Of a stretch of DNA of 64,000 bases, positions 1-13,481 are shown in pieces. The stretch is from Branchiostoma floridae (taxonomy: Eukaryota; Chordata; Leptocardii; Amphioxiformes; Branchiostomatidae). Location: assembly GCF_000003815.2 (NCBI RefSeq), contig NC_049980.1, positions 16,949,613 through 17,013,612 on the forward strand, given 5' to 3'. The notes under the pieces are model-generated. The model was not told where the DNA came from, searched no databases, and saw nothing but the letters and a program-made list of their open reading frames with translations. Both the position numbers and the translations under genes were made by a program. Within the stretch, counting starts at the first letter, position 1. The number at the start of each line of letters is the position of its first letter.

Positions 1-1482
1 TGCACCACAAAAACGAACCACACCGCTTCCTAGACTAGAAGGAAAATAATTAAAAGCCTCTAACCGAGACCTTGCCATCGAGCCTTGCCTTCACAAGTCA
101 CAAAATGCGGTTCAAGTCAGTAGACAATGAAGTTTCGAAGATAACTTTCCAACAGGGCTGCCACCATGACCGTGACAGTAATGCGCTACACGTTTTGAAG
201 GCACTTTCATGACCTAAAACTTCATTTCTATTCTGTAGTGGTGGTGAATCTGAGAAAGGCACAGAAGGACCGTGGGATGTGGTTCGACAAGGTAGCTCTG
301 CTGACTTTTGTACCCCTCCGACAAGGTAGTCGCACTGCCCTAGAGGTGGCCTCTTCAAAGTCTTCCCACTAGCTGGGACTGGCGTCACAAATTGTTAAAT
401 ACTCCTAGTATTTTTCTCCCCAAACCACTTAGAATAAGCTGCATTTACAAAGGACAATTATCACAAGACCTTAAGTTCCCAGTACGTAGTGTGTTGTCAG
501 TGGCCCTTAACCAAGTGTGCAGCGGATACCCGCACTTCTGTTAACGAAGTGTTTTTCCCGATCATCTAAGTGGTTGTTTGATTGAGAGACAATTTGTTTC
601 ATTGGCACACGAGCAAAATGACCTCCAGTGCCCTCTCGCTGGGCGGAGTTACATTTCGCTTAGAATAGTCAATCTTCGTTTTAGCCTCAACGTATTTTCA
701 CACCTGTATCGCTGACATCCACGTTTCTCGCCTTTCGATTCCTGCCCATATAATTATCTTTTATTTCTACTACATTCTCAACCTGGTAATTTGCAAGAGT
801 AACTCCCAGTTCAAACACCTCTGCTACGAGTAACTAAGTGTGCAGAATGAAAACAAACTCCTCATTCTGTACACACTGACATGTAAACGTTGTGTCTCGG
901 CTGTCTGTGATGACGATGACTTTCGTAGAATTTTTGACTTGATTGTAACGAGAGACAATGGCTTCTTTCGTTCTTTTGTTCGGTATCTTGAAAAAGATTA
1001 GATAGGACAACATAACTTTTCAATAAGCTTATGTTCAGTGTTGTGTTTGGTGTAGTATTACCTACATGGTAAAGCAGTTGGGAATAGTCACGACCACGCC
1101 CCCTCCCTAAGGCAGCATAGAATCATTGATCTTAAAATACAGGGCCTGGGGACAGTTACTTCTATAGTATCGGTCTATCATTCGGCAACTGAACAATAAA
1201 ACCTTTCCCTCGGGCGTGTGTTAATTGCTTTTCTCGCGAATTACAACCGTCCTCCGGTTTGTCATTCCGCATGGGGTGTTTGAAGTGAAACAAGAACCAG
1301 ATAGAGAAGCAATTTTCATCCGAATCGCTGGGGACTTCGCACACAAGCCTGAGTTGAAATATACCCATTCTGGACAGTACAGAAGGTCTGAAGGTCACAC
1401 GCAACTTCTCACAGTTCTGTAAACACAAACTCATCCCTGCGAACCATGATATTGAAACAAGCAACTTGAAGCAAGGGTACAT

Positions 1483-1800
1483 TAAGCTAACGGCACAACC
1501 CGCCGTACGTGCAACTACGTGCTATCTACGTGCCAAAACGTGGGCAATCATTTGGGATCCGTAAGTGGTAAGTACCCCCTCCGTACGAACTCGTAGGGTA
1601 TCCGACGGATTTTGGAGCACGCAGGCTCGCCGTAGAACTTCACGTGCAGACAAAACTTTGTGTGCCATCGGGCTGCGGATTCGCCCCCCGTACGGGCGAC
1701 GCGCATACCCTGTACGGCCTGAACGTTTCCAGAAATACGTGGCGGACGTAGCCTCCCCAAAAAACGCATTGTACATACGACGGGTTGTGCCCTTAGCTTA
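1483..1800. mobile_element. MITE-like inverted-repeat element
   Basis: A 318-bp GC-rich block is bounded by 27-bp inverted repeats that differ at three positions. The left arm (1483-1509) starts TAAGCTAACGGCACAACCCG and the right arm (1774-1800) reads the same way on the minus strand. The interior is rich in CGTACG/ACGTGC words unlike the flanks. It has no coding capacity, so it would be a non-autonomous DNA transposon. No clean target-site duplication is visible (TAA/TTA at best), so the superfamily is open; a Harbinger relative is possible. Confidence 0.6.
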
Positions 1801-4800
1801 GGCCTACGTCACATTACCCAGGGACCCGAAAGTGCAAAAAATCAGCCCTTAACATACCCGGCCGGGCCCCTTTGTGGAAATGTGACGTTAGCATTAACAG
1901 TTGGTTGGTTGCGTGTTTGTATAGCTACGATCAACATAATGCTCTTGTCTCAGACCTGGCATTCTTTTACACATCTCACGGTTCCACGAGCTGAATTGAT
2001 GATATAATTGATATGAATGCTTTTGAATGTGCATCACACATTGACTGTTGTGGATTTTTGTCCCTTTCGTCTGTTTTTATAACATGAATGATAACGTACT
2101 CTCCCCGTGAGAGAGCAGCTCCCAAGAGTCCACAGATAATATGTGTCCCGGGTCAGATAATCCGGCAGGTGCAGTTGCGTCAGCTTGGTCATAAAAATAC
2201 ACAATACATACATCATGGGGCAGTTCGGCATTCCAAACAACGGTCAGACATCGTTGAATTTCACTTCCTTACTTTGATCATTCGTCTTGGGCAGTGCGCT
2301 GAAAGGAAAGACCGTGCTCCAAAGAAAGCTCATAAAACCGACCTTTGTCATGCGTTTTGAACAAAAATCACAAATTAGCGGCAACATTAGGCCAGAAGGA
2401 AACTCCAAGATGTTTCCCACAATACATTTTTCTTAACACAGGCGTCCCTTAATTGTGGATCGCCCTTTTGAACTTCAACGGCGACAGTTTGGGAGCAAAT
2501 CTCCAGATTTACAGCTAGCATTAGCATGGTGCGACCTCTTCTTACAAAACAGGTCCCCGGGCTATAAAAGAATTGCGGTGGGAAAAATCTGTACCCTTTT
2601 TTTCACATAAATCGATTTCGCACGAGTCTACTAGTATACTCTCTCACAACTATTGTTAGTCAGTAGGCATATCCTGTAACACACGGTATCGGCACACAGC
2701 GCTGCCCCCTACTACTCAACTTGACTCAAATCACGACATCTTGCTTTGTTGTCCATAACACATCACCACACCTGTACACTTGCACTAGTGGACCTTCAAT
2801 AACAACACGGCACCAACTTTTCAAACAATGGCGATAATGGCCCGACCTTGGTGACTTTCTACGGTACAGCAGCGAAACTTCCGGTTTTGACATATCGTAA
2901 TTTATGCATTTTAAATTGATGGTTCACGTTTGGATACGTTTGTTTAGTAGTCATTTCCAAAGATTCTCATTGCTCTGCGTATAGATATTCGATATCACCG
3001 TCTTATCCGATATCACTTTAAGACCATATGTATACACGTGCTTGTGTGAACAGAACTAGCCTCATTATACTGATATGATGGCCACTGTTCCCTTACACGT
3101 TAAGCTCTTTATGCTTATTTTGAATACTCACAGGAGAGGGGGCAGAAATAGTCTACAATTCCCTGTAGTCAAAGTTCTCTGAACTAGCGAACAGAATGTC
3201 TTGAAAAGTACTGTGTTGCGATGAATACATCATGCCTGGAATACACAAGAAAATGCTACATGCATTGGCTCCATACTTCTCTGTGTAGTACATGTACACA
3301 TACATGTAATGTGTGTAATATCAACATTTCTTTTGTGATGAGGTGCGAATATAAGTAAGGATCGTAACTAACATATGGGTAGAAGAAGGTGACATCTTTA
3401 TATGTATTGTTATAACTTTGAGTTTATTTGAATAACAAAAAGACCTGACGTGACATGCTGGTGTATTGTTATAATGTGCCTTACGAAAAGCTCTTAACGA
3501 TAGAGCAAGCACATCATTTCCTTCGATATGTATAAGTTTACTTGCATTAATACAGTCACAACGCTGGAGTTAAGAGGATGGTTTTGATTTTGACCCAGCT
3601 TCTCCCCCACCAACATCACGAAGAGTAAGGTAATACGACACTTTCTGCATTTTCCTCCCCTTTTCTTCTTGACTTGATGAAGAGACGTGTCTGGTTCCCT
3701 GTACAGCAGACGACACCGCTTCTTTACATCTCAGGTCGGGGGACGGTTCGAGAATAATTCATGTGTCTGTTGTGTTCCCGTCAGATGGAGATAAATTCGT
3801 CCCAAAACTCACAAAGACCCAGGAAGATGTCCGAGGTTGCATAGCACCTTTGCCCTTGAGAGAATTGCTCAGTCTTCGCACAAAGACGCTGTGGCATCTA
3901 GCGGTTGCCATTGCTTGCCGCGATCCCCGCATGACCTTGGCAAGACCACACAACACACTGCATTCTTCTGAAGTCACCCACGCACGTTCTCTTTTTGCCT
4001 TGGCCTTAGACATGAACCTGCGACTTGAACAAAGAGCCTCATTACAGAGAAAAGATCACATCCCAGTGGATGAACCGAGGGATGAGCAATAACCTCTTTG
4101 GTATGGTTTTGGTATTAACTTCTCTTTTTCTCTTCCGTCCTCTATGATACCATGTGCCTGGCATTCCTTTCGATGCAATATATTTCAACCCAAAATGAGA
4201 CGTTGCGTGACACCAGACACGTTCTGTTGACGGTGTTATGGGGAGTTCTGTCTATTGTCAACAGTGCATAGTGTATGTACATAGCTCACCGGCTTTGTTT
4301 CGCTCCTATAACTCTTCCATCAGCACATATTTTAGGTATTACCTAGTACCTACAGCATGGCACGACAAAACATTCCATGCAGGCCCATGACCTGCAAACT
4401 TCATCAACCAGACAATATAGTTTTGTCAAAGAGAACCACCCTCTAGTTTCGTAGGCTTTTAAGAAGCTGCTTAAAGAATATCCACGCCGACTATTCGAGC
4501 TTTACAGCTACTGTAGTAATTGGAATTCATCCACCTTTTGATATGTTAAAACATACTACACATACGAGAAGTAAATGAGATTACCAAGTGCATGAAGCCA
4601 CAATACATATATTACACTATGTAGAATATCTCATTCTGTATATTCTCTTACTAACCAACAAAGACTACTTTAATTGCACTTAACAGAAGCCACTCTTGCT
4701 TAATTGTAGTCTTAATATTTGTCCGAAAACGAGCGCAGTTATTTCTGTGAGCATGAATTATGACACCTAGCACTCGGCGGCTGTTAGCATCCATTGAATA

Positions 4801-5023
4801 GAAGGTATTGTTGTATAGTAACAAGGGAAGGGGCTGACCCAGCAATTTTCTAATACTTCAATCATGTCGTGTGGGCTAATTTGGACTCTATAGTTAACAA
4901 AGCAACATTCATGTAGGGGGCGGTCCGGAATGTGAAATGGTGGGACTAATTGGGCATGGCGTCTGTGTGATGGACTCGTTCTCAGGGTAGTTACTGAACG
5001 GGAGCGGGCATCAAAGGCACGAG

Positions 5024-5087
5024 ACCGGCTTCCCTTGCCGTCTGTTCTATATATATATATGCAGAACAGACGGCAAGGGAAGCTGGT
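5024..5087. repeat. Long hairpin with an AT-repeat loop
   Basis: Two 25-base arms (5024-5048 and 5063-5087) are inverted copies with a single mismatch, separated by an ATATAT loop of 14 bases. The left arm begins ACCGGCTTCCCTTGCCG. A second (AT)n tract follows at 5101-5113. Such palindromes are typical of short terminal-repeat elements or their remnants. Confidence 0.8.
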
Positions 5088-5662
5088 TCTGTAACGTTAC
5101 ATATATATATATAAAACACCTTCATCTATATAACACCCTGCTCACTAGAGGCTGCGACCGCTGAACGGCAAAAGATTTGTCAGATCGCTCAACGAATTCC
5201 ATAAAGGAAGACCGAATTGTTTAAAATTCTTTGTGTGTTTGTTGTCTTTCAAATCATATTTTTACATCTTACATTACATTTCACTTATGAAAGCAAGAGT
5301 CCCGCAAATTCGAGTTTGGTCGCTGTACGATCGCACGATCGCACGATCGTCGTCAGATGAAAATTGGGCCTAAATTGTATGTTGTTTTTTGTACCCCATG
5401 AAGACAACTAATTAATAACTGTGTAGTCCATATGTAGGGCATGTAGAGCTTATATAGTGGAGGTAGTAAATACTTGATGTACCGCAAAAAAATAACAATG
5501 CATTAAGTATTCTCTTTTATTTTTTTCTTGGGAATGGACTCCAGGCATACAGAATATTTCCCTGAGTTTGGCACACCACACAATGCAACTAGATGAGATC
5601 TCAACATCTCCGTATTGAATGCACTTTTATAAAGTGACCTACAAACTCCATCTCATATGTAC

Positions 5663-5668
5663 TTTATT
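5663..5668 (-). terminator. Probable polyadenylation signal AATAAA
   Basis: AATAAA on the minus strand, about 195 bases past the stop codon of the unknown five-exon gene. A second AATAAA lies farther on at 5516-5521. Either would end this gene's transcript. Confidence 0.45.
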
Positions 5669-5863
5669 GCACATCAATGTATGACAACCTATCGCGGGGT
5701 GTGGCTGTCATTCCTCTCCAAAAGCTGTAGTAGGTATAAGTCAGTTAATCTGGTGGGTGTGGAAAGTAGATATGTCATGTACACAACTATCCGTGCTGCA
5801 TAGCACAGCTAAGAAACCTGAAAAACATTGGTGGTATTAGGACGAAAAGTTTTATATTTTCCC

Positions 5864-8800
5864 TTATGGCTCAATTTCTGTTGAAAGAGAAACGTACCGC
5901 CCCTTTGTGAGTTCCGGTAACGGCTGCCTCTTTACGTTCAAAGAACTCGAAATACTGTTCGTTCGACTAACAGGAGTATTATAAGCGAGCAGTTTGGATT
6001 GGCTAGCTTGAGAGGTAGTGTCTGTTTTCTGGACTTTATTTCCTGGAAGTTGCGAGGCCATGAAAGATTTGGTCACGAGTCCGCCATGATTTGCATTGTC
6101 CTTGACTTCTTGCACCTTTGACCCCTTGTTAATCGGAGGGATCACCTGATCGTTCCTAATGCCCATCCCAAGGCGTTGCAGTTCATTATCAACTTCGTCC
6201 TCTTGTTTCTTTCTGTCAAGCTCTCGGCGTATGCCCATCAAGGAGAGACTGTGCTGCAACGCCCTCTCGCGGACCCAGGGAGGAGGTGACTTCGGCGCGT
6301 TCTTCCTTTTCTTTCGCGGATAAAAATCATACATATTGATTTCGCCAAAGATGAGTTTCATCCCTGGAATGCCTTTCTCCTTCTTCTCTCGTGGTTTGCG
6401 TTGAAGACATTTTTCACATCGACATGCAGGTCTGTGATTGATGTAGGAAAACGTGTAAGCTCGCGTGGTCTTCGTGGCCAGCTCCCATGGCTCTCTGGGC
6501 AGTTTCCTCATGCGCGCGTTTGACAGAGCTTTGATGTAGGCCTGACGATGCATTTCCATCTTTGAATGCCTGGTGGCGTACTTCGCATACTCTTTCTCTT
6601 CTTCTCTCCGTCTTCTTTCTTCTTTCTCCCATTCGTCTTCGTCTTCCCCTGCATTGCTACCCGTGAAACCTGACTCCGGTGGTACCTGACTGTTTCCACG
6701 TTTCCTCCTAGCTGCCTGACGTTGTCTCTCTAACTCCTTCAGCTTGTACTGAGCCATGGCCGAGTCGGTCATCCCGTGCCGATTATATAGAAGCATGTTC
6801 TTCTGCATTTCGTCAAGTTCTGCTCTCTCCCTCTCTCGTTCTCTCTCGGCCAAGTCCGCAGCCTCATCTATGCCACCAAGCCCTCTTGCTCTACCACGAG
6901 AACCGGCCCCTCTGCTACCCAGTCCCCTCCCCCTCCGGCTGTCAGAATCTCTCTGTACACCCTGTCCCCACACTCTCCTCTCCCCGGGGGTAGCCACGGG
7001 AGTATTGTCAAACGAGTCCAACCCTCCGTGTTTCCTCTTCCACTCTTCGAACTCTTCATCTGTCAACTTTACATTCAGATCTTTGCCTGCGCCTATGTCA
7101 CCGTGTTGATATCGCACCAGAGGGGTGTCGTACTCCGGGTCCTCTTCATCCTGTCCACTGGGGATGTAGATAGTTCTCTCACTGATCGTGGGGGCGCGAC
7201 CCGTAGACATGCTGCTACTGCTAAGACTTAGTTGACTTTTCACTATCGAGGCTCTTCTATTAGCTACGAGCTGGACCTCCTTGTCCATAGAGCCGAGCGA
7301 GCGTGACACCAACTGGTTCTGTAAAGTCGCCACCTCCATTTTACCCTGCCGGATAGACTGGACCACACTCTCATCGTAAGAGTGGCGTAGCTGCGCGATA
7401 TTCAACTTGTCGAGATACTTCTTGTAATTCTTCTGTGTATATCTGTGAGAAGTAGAAGACAAAAAGACTAATTTTTTGCATTGTCATGACACTTTGTGTT
7501 TTTTCTAATACTTATCAAATATATGTCAATAGAAACAAATAGAAACTTTATATAAAGATCGTCAGTTTACTGACCTGTTTCGTACTGATGTTTCCGCTAT
7601 ATCTCCAACATCCGGGTACTGGTCCTCGATAACCAATGAAAGCCCGGTGGGTGCCTTCGTCTTTCTTGTTTCCCCATCATACTAGAAACGAATAAGAGAG
7701 GGATATTACCAAAGAGCTATCACACCATTCGAGTATTCCATGTGCTGTTAGTACGTATGACTTGTGGTAAGTACGGGCATGTCAGTTATTGGGGTAGACA
7801 TTGTGCATCATTTGCATGTCGTTAGATCGTTGGCAGTAAGGACAAACTGTTTATACAAAATGTAGTACAGGACCTCTCAAAGAGAAAGGTTTAGTGCAGA
7901 AACACAGGAGCAAGAGCAGTAAGGGGCTTATTTCTTTGATACTGAAGTTATGTATCAAATGATTAAGGACCGTCACCGCACACTTGTTGATTCGGGGATT
8001 AACTTGAAGGAGAAAGATCCTTTGATATCAAATAGAGAGAGCGGATAGTGAGTGACACCCACCTGACCTTAACTCTGGCTTTATCTCCATAAACGACAAG
8101 AAAAGGAGCAGAAAAACTCACTATTTTTTTCACAGCACGCCGTTTACAGCCTCGCTTTCTTACCAATGGTGGTGCATGATCGTGACGTGCAGTTGCCAGT
8201 AGAGCCGATACGCGGCGCTGCTGATGTCGTATCTGTTGGATGTCGAGTGGCTGCTGCATGGTTTTCTCCCCTCCCAGTTCCGGCTCCTGGGCATTCAAAA
8301 GTTTGAAAATTGTTAGCAGATGATATGAAAAATCGGTAGTTGGAATATGCAAGGCTGAGGACGAGTAAAAGCAATCATCTGTTGTTTTTGCCTGTTAAAA
8401 GAAGCAAAACCCATTTATAGTCGAAAAGAGGGACTTGATAAGCTTAAGGTCCATTGGTTGTTGCCACTAGTAAAGATCTCAGATTGAACATACACCCGTG
8501 CATGCCTTTTGAACAAAAGTATTTGTTACCACACTAGAGCATTTTGCTTAGTTAGAAAATAGAAAGTGGAGCATGGACATGCCCTAGTGTGGCTTTGAAT
8601 TACACCAACGGCCTGGCAGTGGGTTAGATTTTGTTATTTTGCTTTACCGTTTGTTTTCTTTGCCTTTCTCTCTCTTGTTATGTTTGAGAAGTGTACTTTT
8701 AAACAGAACGTGAAAGGGTGTAGTCATGACACACGTATCGTTATGGTGATAGTCACAATATCCAAGCGAACTTTCGTCGTCTTCAAGCATATGTATTAAG

Positions 8801-10194
8801 AGGGCTACCTGTCACGACCATAACATTTTATGATTGTCTTCGCTTTTGCTTTTCTTGACAGTCATGTTAAGAACAGAGCTGATAAAAACGTGACCTGCTT
8901 TCCTTCCAGTATTTGTCCAAAGGTTTTAGGTGTAAACTTCTTGTCTGTCATTAAAAAAATGCAGTGTTTCGTGTAACCCCACTTAAGAGGTACTCTAAAG
9001 CCTGAGTGACAACACTAAATGCACTCGTGGTACCCGTGGTTAGGTCGCCGAGACTTTGCACCCAGAGATTATCGTAAAGCAGGCTTTGTTTGGACAGGTT
9101 GTTTGTTTAGTGAACACTCTAGTTGCTTTTTGAATTATTACCCTTTGTCAACGTGTTTGGACTTTAAATTTGATGCTTTGTTGGAACACATGACATTTAA
9201 AAGATTGGCAAGAATAGTATGACGCAAAGCTGCGACAAACACCGTGACAGCAACTGTGACAGCTATTGTCGTTAGATTAACAACTTTGTTTGAACGTTTG
9301 GGTTGCAAGTAGAAGTGTACGTCGATTGTCTCCACCATCTTGAATTTGAATACTTTGCCTATGGTTGACCTATGGTCTTCACCAGGTCAGAATTATAAGT
9401 AAATTTGCTTGGTGCCCGATTTCTGTCGTACGCGATAATTCCGACGAAATTCCGGTTTAGGTCACTTCCCCTTCATACCAGATCAGAAGTTCATCACAAA
9501 ATACTGAATGCATCACACACAGCCACCACCAGCAGACGATAAAACATGATACACCGATCACGACCAACGTAACATCGTAGAACCTCTTAACTGCTACTCA
9601 AACCTTACATCGTCGCTTCCCAAGGAGTCGTCTTCGTCATCCGACACGTCAGTCTCTCGTTCGCACAACCTTTTCTTCTGGCCTACAATTAAACACTTCA
9701 TGTCTTATTGAGAGCAAGGAGGATCTTGAAAAATCCTTGCTTGGACACAGATTTTCGGCGGTTTGTTTGCGGAAGACATTTGGACAAAAGGGTCGAGCAG
9801 GTGAAGCGACTATGAGTAACCAAGCAAGACAATCCTCTTCAGAAGATCCCCCCACATTGTGTATTTGTTGTGACACGGAGTCACCTCGTAAACAAGCCTT
9901 TCACGGGGTTTACAGCGCCGTGTACCACTAGGCCGCTCTTTTCAAGCGGACATGTATCGAGGGTGCTGGTCAAGTTTCCTACAACAATGGCGGGGCACAA
10001 TACTTTAACAGGTTGACTGGTTCTGTATGCGTGTCTGTGAGGTAAAGGAAGGCTAGAGGGATATTTTTACTCACATTTTGACGGGTGGTTAACACGCGCC
10101 CTGTATAGTCATAAACAGTGACCTCGATATCTGTTGTTAGATTAATAGAATGAAATTGCCTGACACACTTCTGTCCGTCTTCTGCTGAACCCAT
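5864..10194 (-). CDS. Unknown five-exon gene, 697-aa charged coiled-coil protein
   Basis: I do not recognise this protein. Exons on the minus strand are 10194-10075, 9677-9609, 8286-8068, 7681-7575 and 7442-5864 (phases 0,0,0,2), joining into a 697-aa frame. The start is the second in-frame ATG, at 10194, because it sits in an AGCCATGG context; an ATG four codons upstream is weaker. Exon 2 encodes an acidic stretch (VSDDEDDSLGSDD). The last exon has an Arg/Gly-rich segment (about residues 350-370), a long Glu/Arg-rich predicted helix with many RER/EEK repeats, then a compact region with CRCEKC, which could bind metal, followed by a KKRKNAPKSPPP basic run. No signal peptide or membrane segment is apparent. 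The protein is probably intracellular, perhaps cytoskeletal or nuclear; this is a guess from composition. The frame is intact and the splice sites are GT-AG throughout. Confidence 0.8.
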
Positions 10195-13100
10195 GGCTAC
10201 GAACATTGACTACAGTTCTGTGGGAACAAAACCCTACCCGTAGCGCCACCTGTAGATAGAGATCTAGCAATGCTTTCACGTACTTATTGTACAGTCTGAT
10301 AGATATCAACTTTTTCTGCGGTGACGCAACGTTTTCATTTTATCTGATCGACACATCTAACAGAAGAACTCTCAAATGTCTACGAACCATGTACCCTAGC
10401 TAGAAAGTGTTGAGAGTCAATGCAATACCCTTAGATATGCATTATTGCGCATAGTCCAAACACTGCGTGCCTTATACGTCGGATTTTACTTTTGGATATC
10501 CATAATGTACATAGCATAATCTTTTGATCTCGTGCGATCCACACACCTGTACAAGAGTGCAGCAAAGGTTTACCTGGCTGCGCTGCAGGTGGGAGTGAAA
10601 CATCTGGTTTCCAGGTAATTGGAGCCGAGTTAAGAATCTCGATGGAAACATGCCCACGGGCGGAATGGCCGAATGTCATTTCTCACCACCGTTTTACAAA
10701 ATAAATGGCTGCTTTAATCCCAAAGTCGTGATATAATACAATCTTTTCATTCAGCCTATCGGATACAGGAGAATGTGTGCTATGTTTACGGGCGGGAGAA
10801 GAATCAGTACCCAGTACCGACTCTAAGATACATGTAGAGCTACGCGCCAGCCAATAGCCTTATCCGAATATCTGTCCCAGCTCGTGTTCTTGAAAACATG
10901 AAGATATATATCTTTCGCTTCAGTGCTCAGCTATACATATCTAGCGCACAGCATCCTTTGAACATGACATCAGATAACATTCTTGACAAATCTATAAGAT
11001 TAATGAAGATATTTGTTGATGCCAACCACTTAAAATTGATTTGTACAAAATTAATTTGTGCAAACTTGATTTGTTTATTACTACATTGCCTGGCACGACA
11101 CACATCTCCGTTGCCACGGGACCACCCGACATGACAGGTTTTGCAACAATTAGTAGACAAGTATGATCACTTCGCGTTAAACAAAATGGCGAAGCATGCT
11201 TGGAAAAAGGTTGACAGATCATTGAAAACACGTGCACGATGTGGGTTAAAAATAAGTTTGGAATTAATTCAGTCTTTGTTAATTGGCCTTCAAATGATAA
11301 AAAGGAAACTGCCGGTCTTGAATTGCAGACTATCGATTAATTTCTATTGCGGTGTTGAAGAGTCGTATGAAATTTTATTTTTAGCTGCCACTCCTTCAGT
11401 GCGACTAAAAGCTCTACAGGACTCCATGCATCGATGTTGCGCTACCAGCCTGTTACCCGGGTGTCATGTGCAGACATACCTGTTCAAGTTGACACCTGTC
11501 GGTCACCTACAAGTCCCCACATGGTCCGGTCCGAATGGCGGCTTTTCTCTGCACCTGACACGAAACAGGCGCTATGGTTCCCAGGTGCTGTGAGAATTCA
11601 TGAGCACTGACGCTTACAGAGAGGGGATAGGTGTAGCTTCGTCCCGTAATGAATGCTGTCACCACTCACCGACGGTGTTCAGTTTCGTCGGTACAGTTGC
11701 TGCTCATGCCTGTGGGGTATCCAAGGGAGAAACCATTCTCAGCCCATTTATGGGGACAGCAGTGAGAAATATCAACTTGGTGTAAGTCGTGGCCAACTAA
11801 AACCAAATTAGGGATAAACAACACATGCACACTGTTGAAATATAACCGAACCGATATTTGACGTCCAAAAAAAAAAAATCGATTTTAAACTCTGTGTAGC
11901 AAACTCGTACTGCTGAAATGAAATGGAACATTCCATTGAAAGGAAAGGTGGGGGTTCGATCTCCCCGGGGGTCACTGTACACAAAAGCAGCACTCCTGGT
12001 GTAAAGTACAACCCTGAGTGACAGGTATAAGTTTCATACACAACAAAAAACATAGTTAGCGGGAGATTGGATGTCACTGGCTGGGGAACAGGCCACACAG
12101 GGTCATGCGAATATTGTTACCACAGAATTGCTTGTTTTGGCTGGATTTGTCGGTATCGACAATAGTACTCTGTGATAAACTTTCGTTAACCAAATATATC
12201 ATCTAAATACTCCCCTGATTTGAATAGCTTTTACTCAACGTAAAACGTCTGTATCCATCAATGTAAGCTCTGGTCAACAGTTGCCTTGCGTCCTTGGCCC
12301 TGTCTAGCAGAATAGACTAGAGTATCTTTAACACAAGCGCGCCACCTAGACGATTTGTAACAAACTGCACACGGTTGGAATAGTACTTGCATTTCTTACA
12401 TCTGGATTTTATAGTGAAAAGATGATATGCACAATAACACCAGCACAGATTTCAAGATAGAGCATTACAACATATGTATTATTGTTTCACAACACATCAT
12501 ATATGGGATACATACCCAATGGCCTGCAATGATAGTTCACAATGTCTGAGTCTGCATGACTCCTTGGTGCTAGTTGCACACAAACTTCTACACTCAAACA
12601 TCTAGCAACTTGCAATATCATCGTCCTCGGAGATAATCAGTTCAAAAAAAGAAAGGATTATTCTAAACCATGAACAAAAGGTCGATCTACAGTGTAAGTA
12701 TGATGTCAACAGAGCTCTTAGCTAAGTTGTAGTGTATACTATCTTACTTGTCAAATTCAAGGTAACTTCTGGAACTACTTGACAGGTAAACCTATGCATA
12801 TATGCACACAGTTGAAGTTGTTCCTGTTATTCACACCACAGGAGGAAAAACACATAAAATGTAGGGAATGTACACACTGAAGAATCATTGCTAATACAAA
12901 ACTGGAAGTCATCTGGCAGACCCATGACATGTTGTTCAATTTACAACCCCAAAAGGGCAAGAAATCAATTGTGTGCCAAATCATTCCACAATAACCTTCA
13001 TCCTGACCACTGCTGCTGTAAGAAATGCATAAGCAGCATAAGTAATCGGGCTCAAGAAAGGGTTTCACAGATCTATCCAAATTGCATTAACATTTTCAAA

Positions 13101-13475
13101 ATTTGTACAAACATGTAACATTACAAAGAGTCCTGAATAATTCTGGATTATATACACCTGGAAATGAACTATCTAAACCACACAGTTCTAAATGCTAAGA
13201 CAAATTAATTCATTATATTATACCTTTATGTAATATACAGGTGAAGGTTGTCACAGATATCTGACATAAGAAATAGCATCAAGTCTTAGTCGTAAATCTG
13301 TTCATCTGTACTGTTCCCCGGTGGAACTTACCTAAGATTAAGTTTGGGGCCTGGATTGTACCACCCAAATAATACTGCTGTAGCTAGGAGCCTAAGAAGT
13401 CTATATACTCTGGCTGTGCAAAGTTACACGGGAAACAAATACAACCAACACTACTGACTTCCTACAAATAACTAC
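10195..13475. other. Intergenic stretch between the unknown gene and CD2BP2
   Basis: The stretch upstream of the unknown gene should include its promoter, but no TATA or other clear core element is evident. A 150-codon open frame at 11141-11593 (plus) has no recognisable domain and no splice support. A GGTTCGATC sequence at about 11953 resembles a tRNA-type B box without a partner A box. Nothing else is supported. Confidence 0.5.
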
Positions 13476-13481
13476 TTTATT
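13476..13481 (-). terminator. Candidate polyadenylation signal AATAAA for CD2BP2
   Basis: AATAAA on the minus strand, 1.56 kb past the CD2BP2 stop. If used, the 3' UTR would include the dispersed repeat at 13952-14757. Closer, weaker signals cannot be ruled out. Confidence 0.3.

Larger units (their letters stand above)
1..5662. other. Intergenic stretch, no gene recognised
   Basis: No reading frame here resembles a known protein family, and none is flanked by a convincing set of splice sites. The longest open frames (about 100 codons, e.g. 98-388 minus and 3763-4092 plus) overlap open frames on the opposite strand or lack support and are treated as chance. The stretch contains a MITE-like inverted repeat at 1483-1800, a long hairpin at 5024-5087, and a short run rich in the octamer-like CGCACGAT at about 5328-5350. 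Confidence 0.6.

Noticed and set aside
3759-4092. Overlapping ORFs on both strands (109 and 84 codons)
   Set aside because: Both strands are open in the same place with no family match; neither can be preferred.
7443-7462. Apparent protein start upstream of the last exon of the unknown gene
   Set aside because: The open frame runs back into an intron; a CTTCTCACAG acceptor at 7443 and the phase-matched exon at 7575-7681 show the exon begins at 7442, and there is no ATG there.
11141-11593. 150-codon plus-strand ORF
   Set aside because: No domain, no splice context, AT-rich composition like the flanks; treated as chance.
11940-11975. tRNA or SINE suggested by GGGGGTTCGATC followed by TCCCC
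   Set aside because: A T-arm-like sequence without an A box, acceptor stem or SINE body; a chance match is likely.
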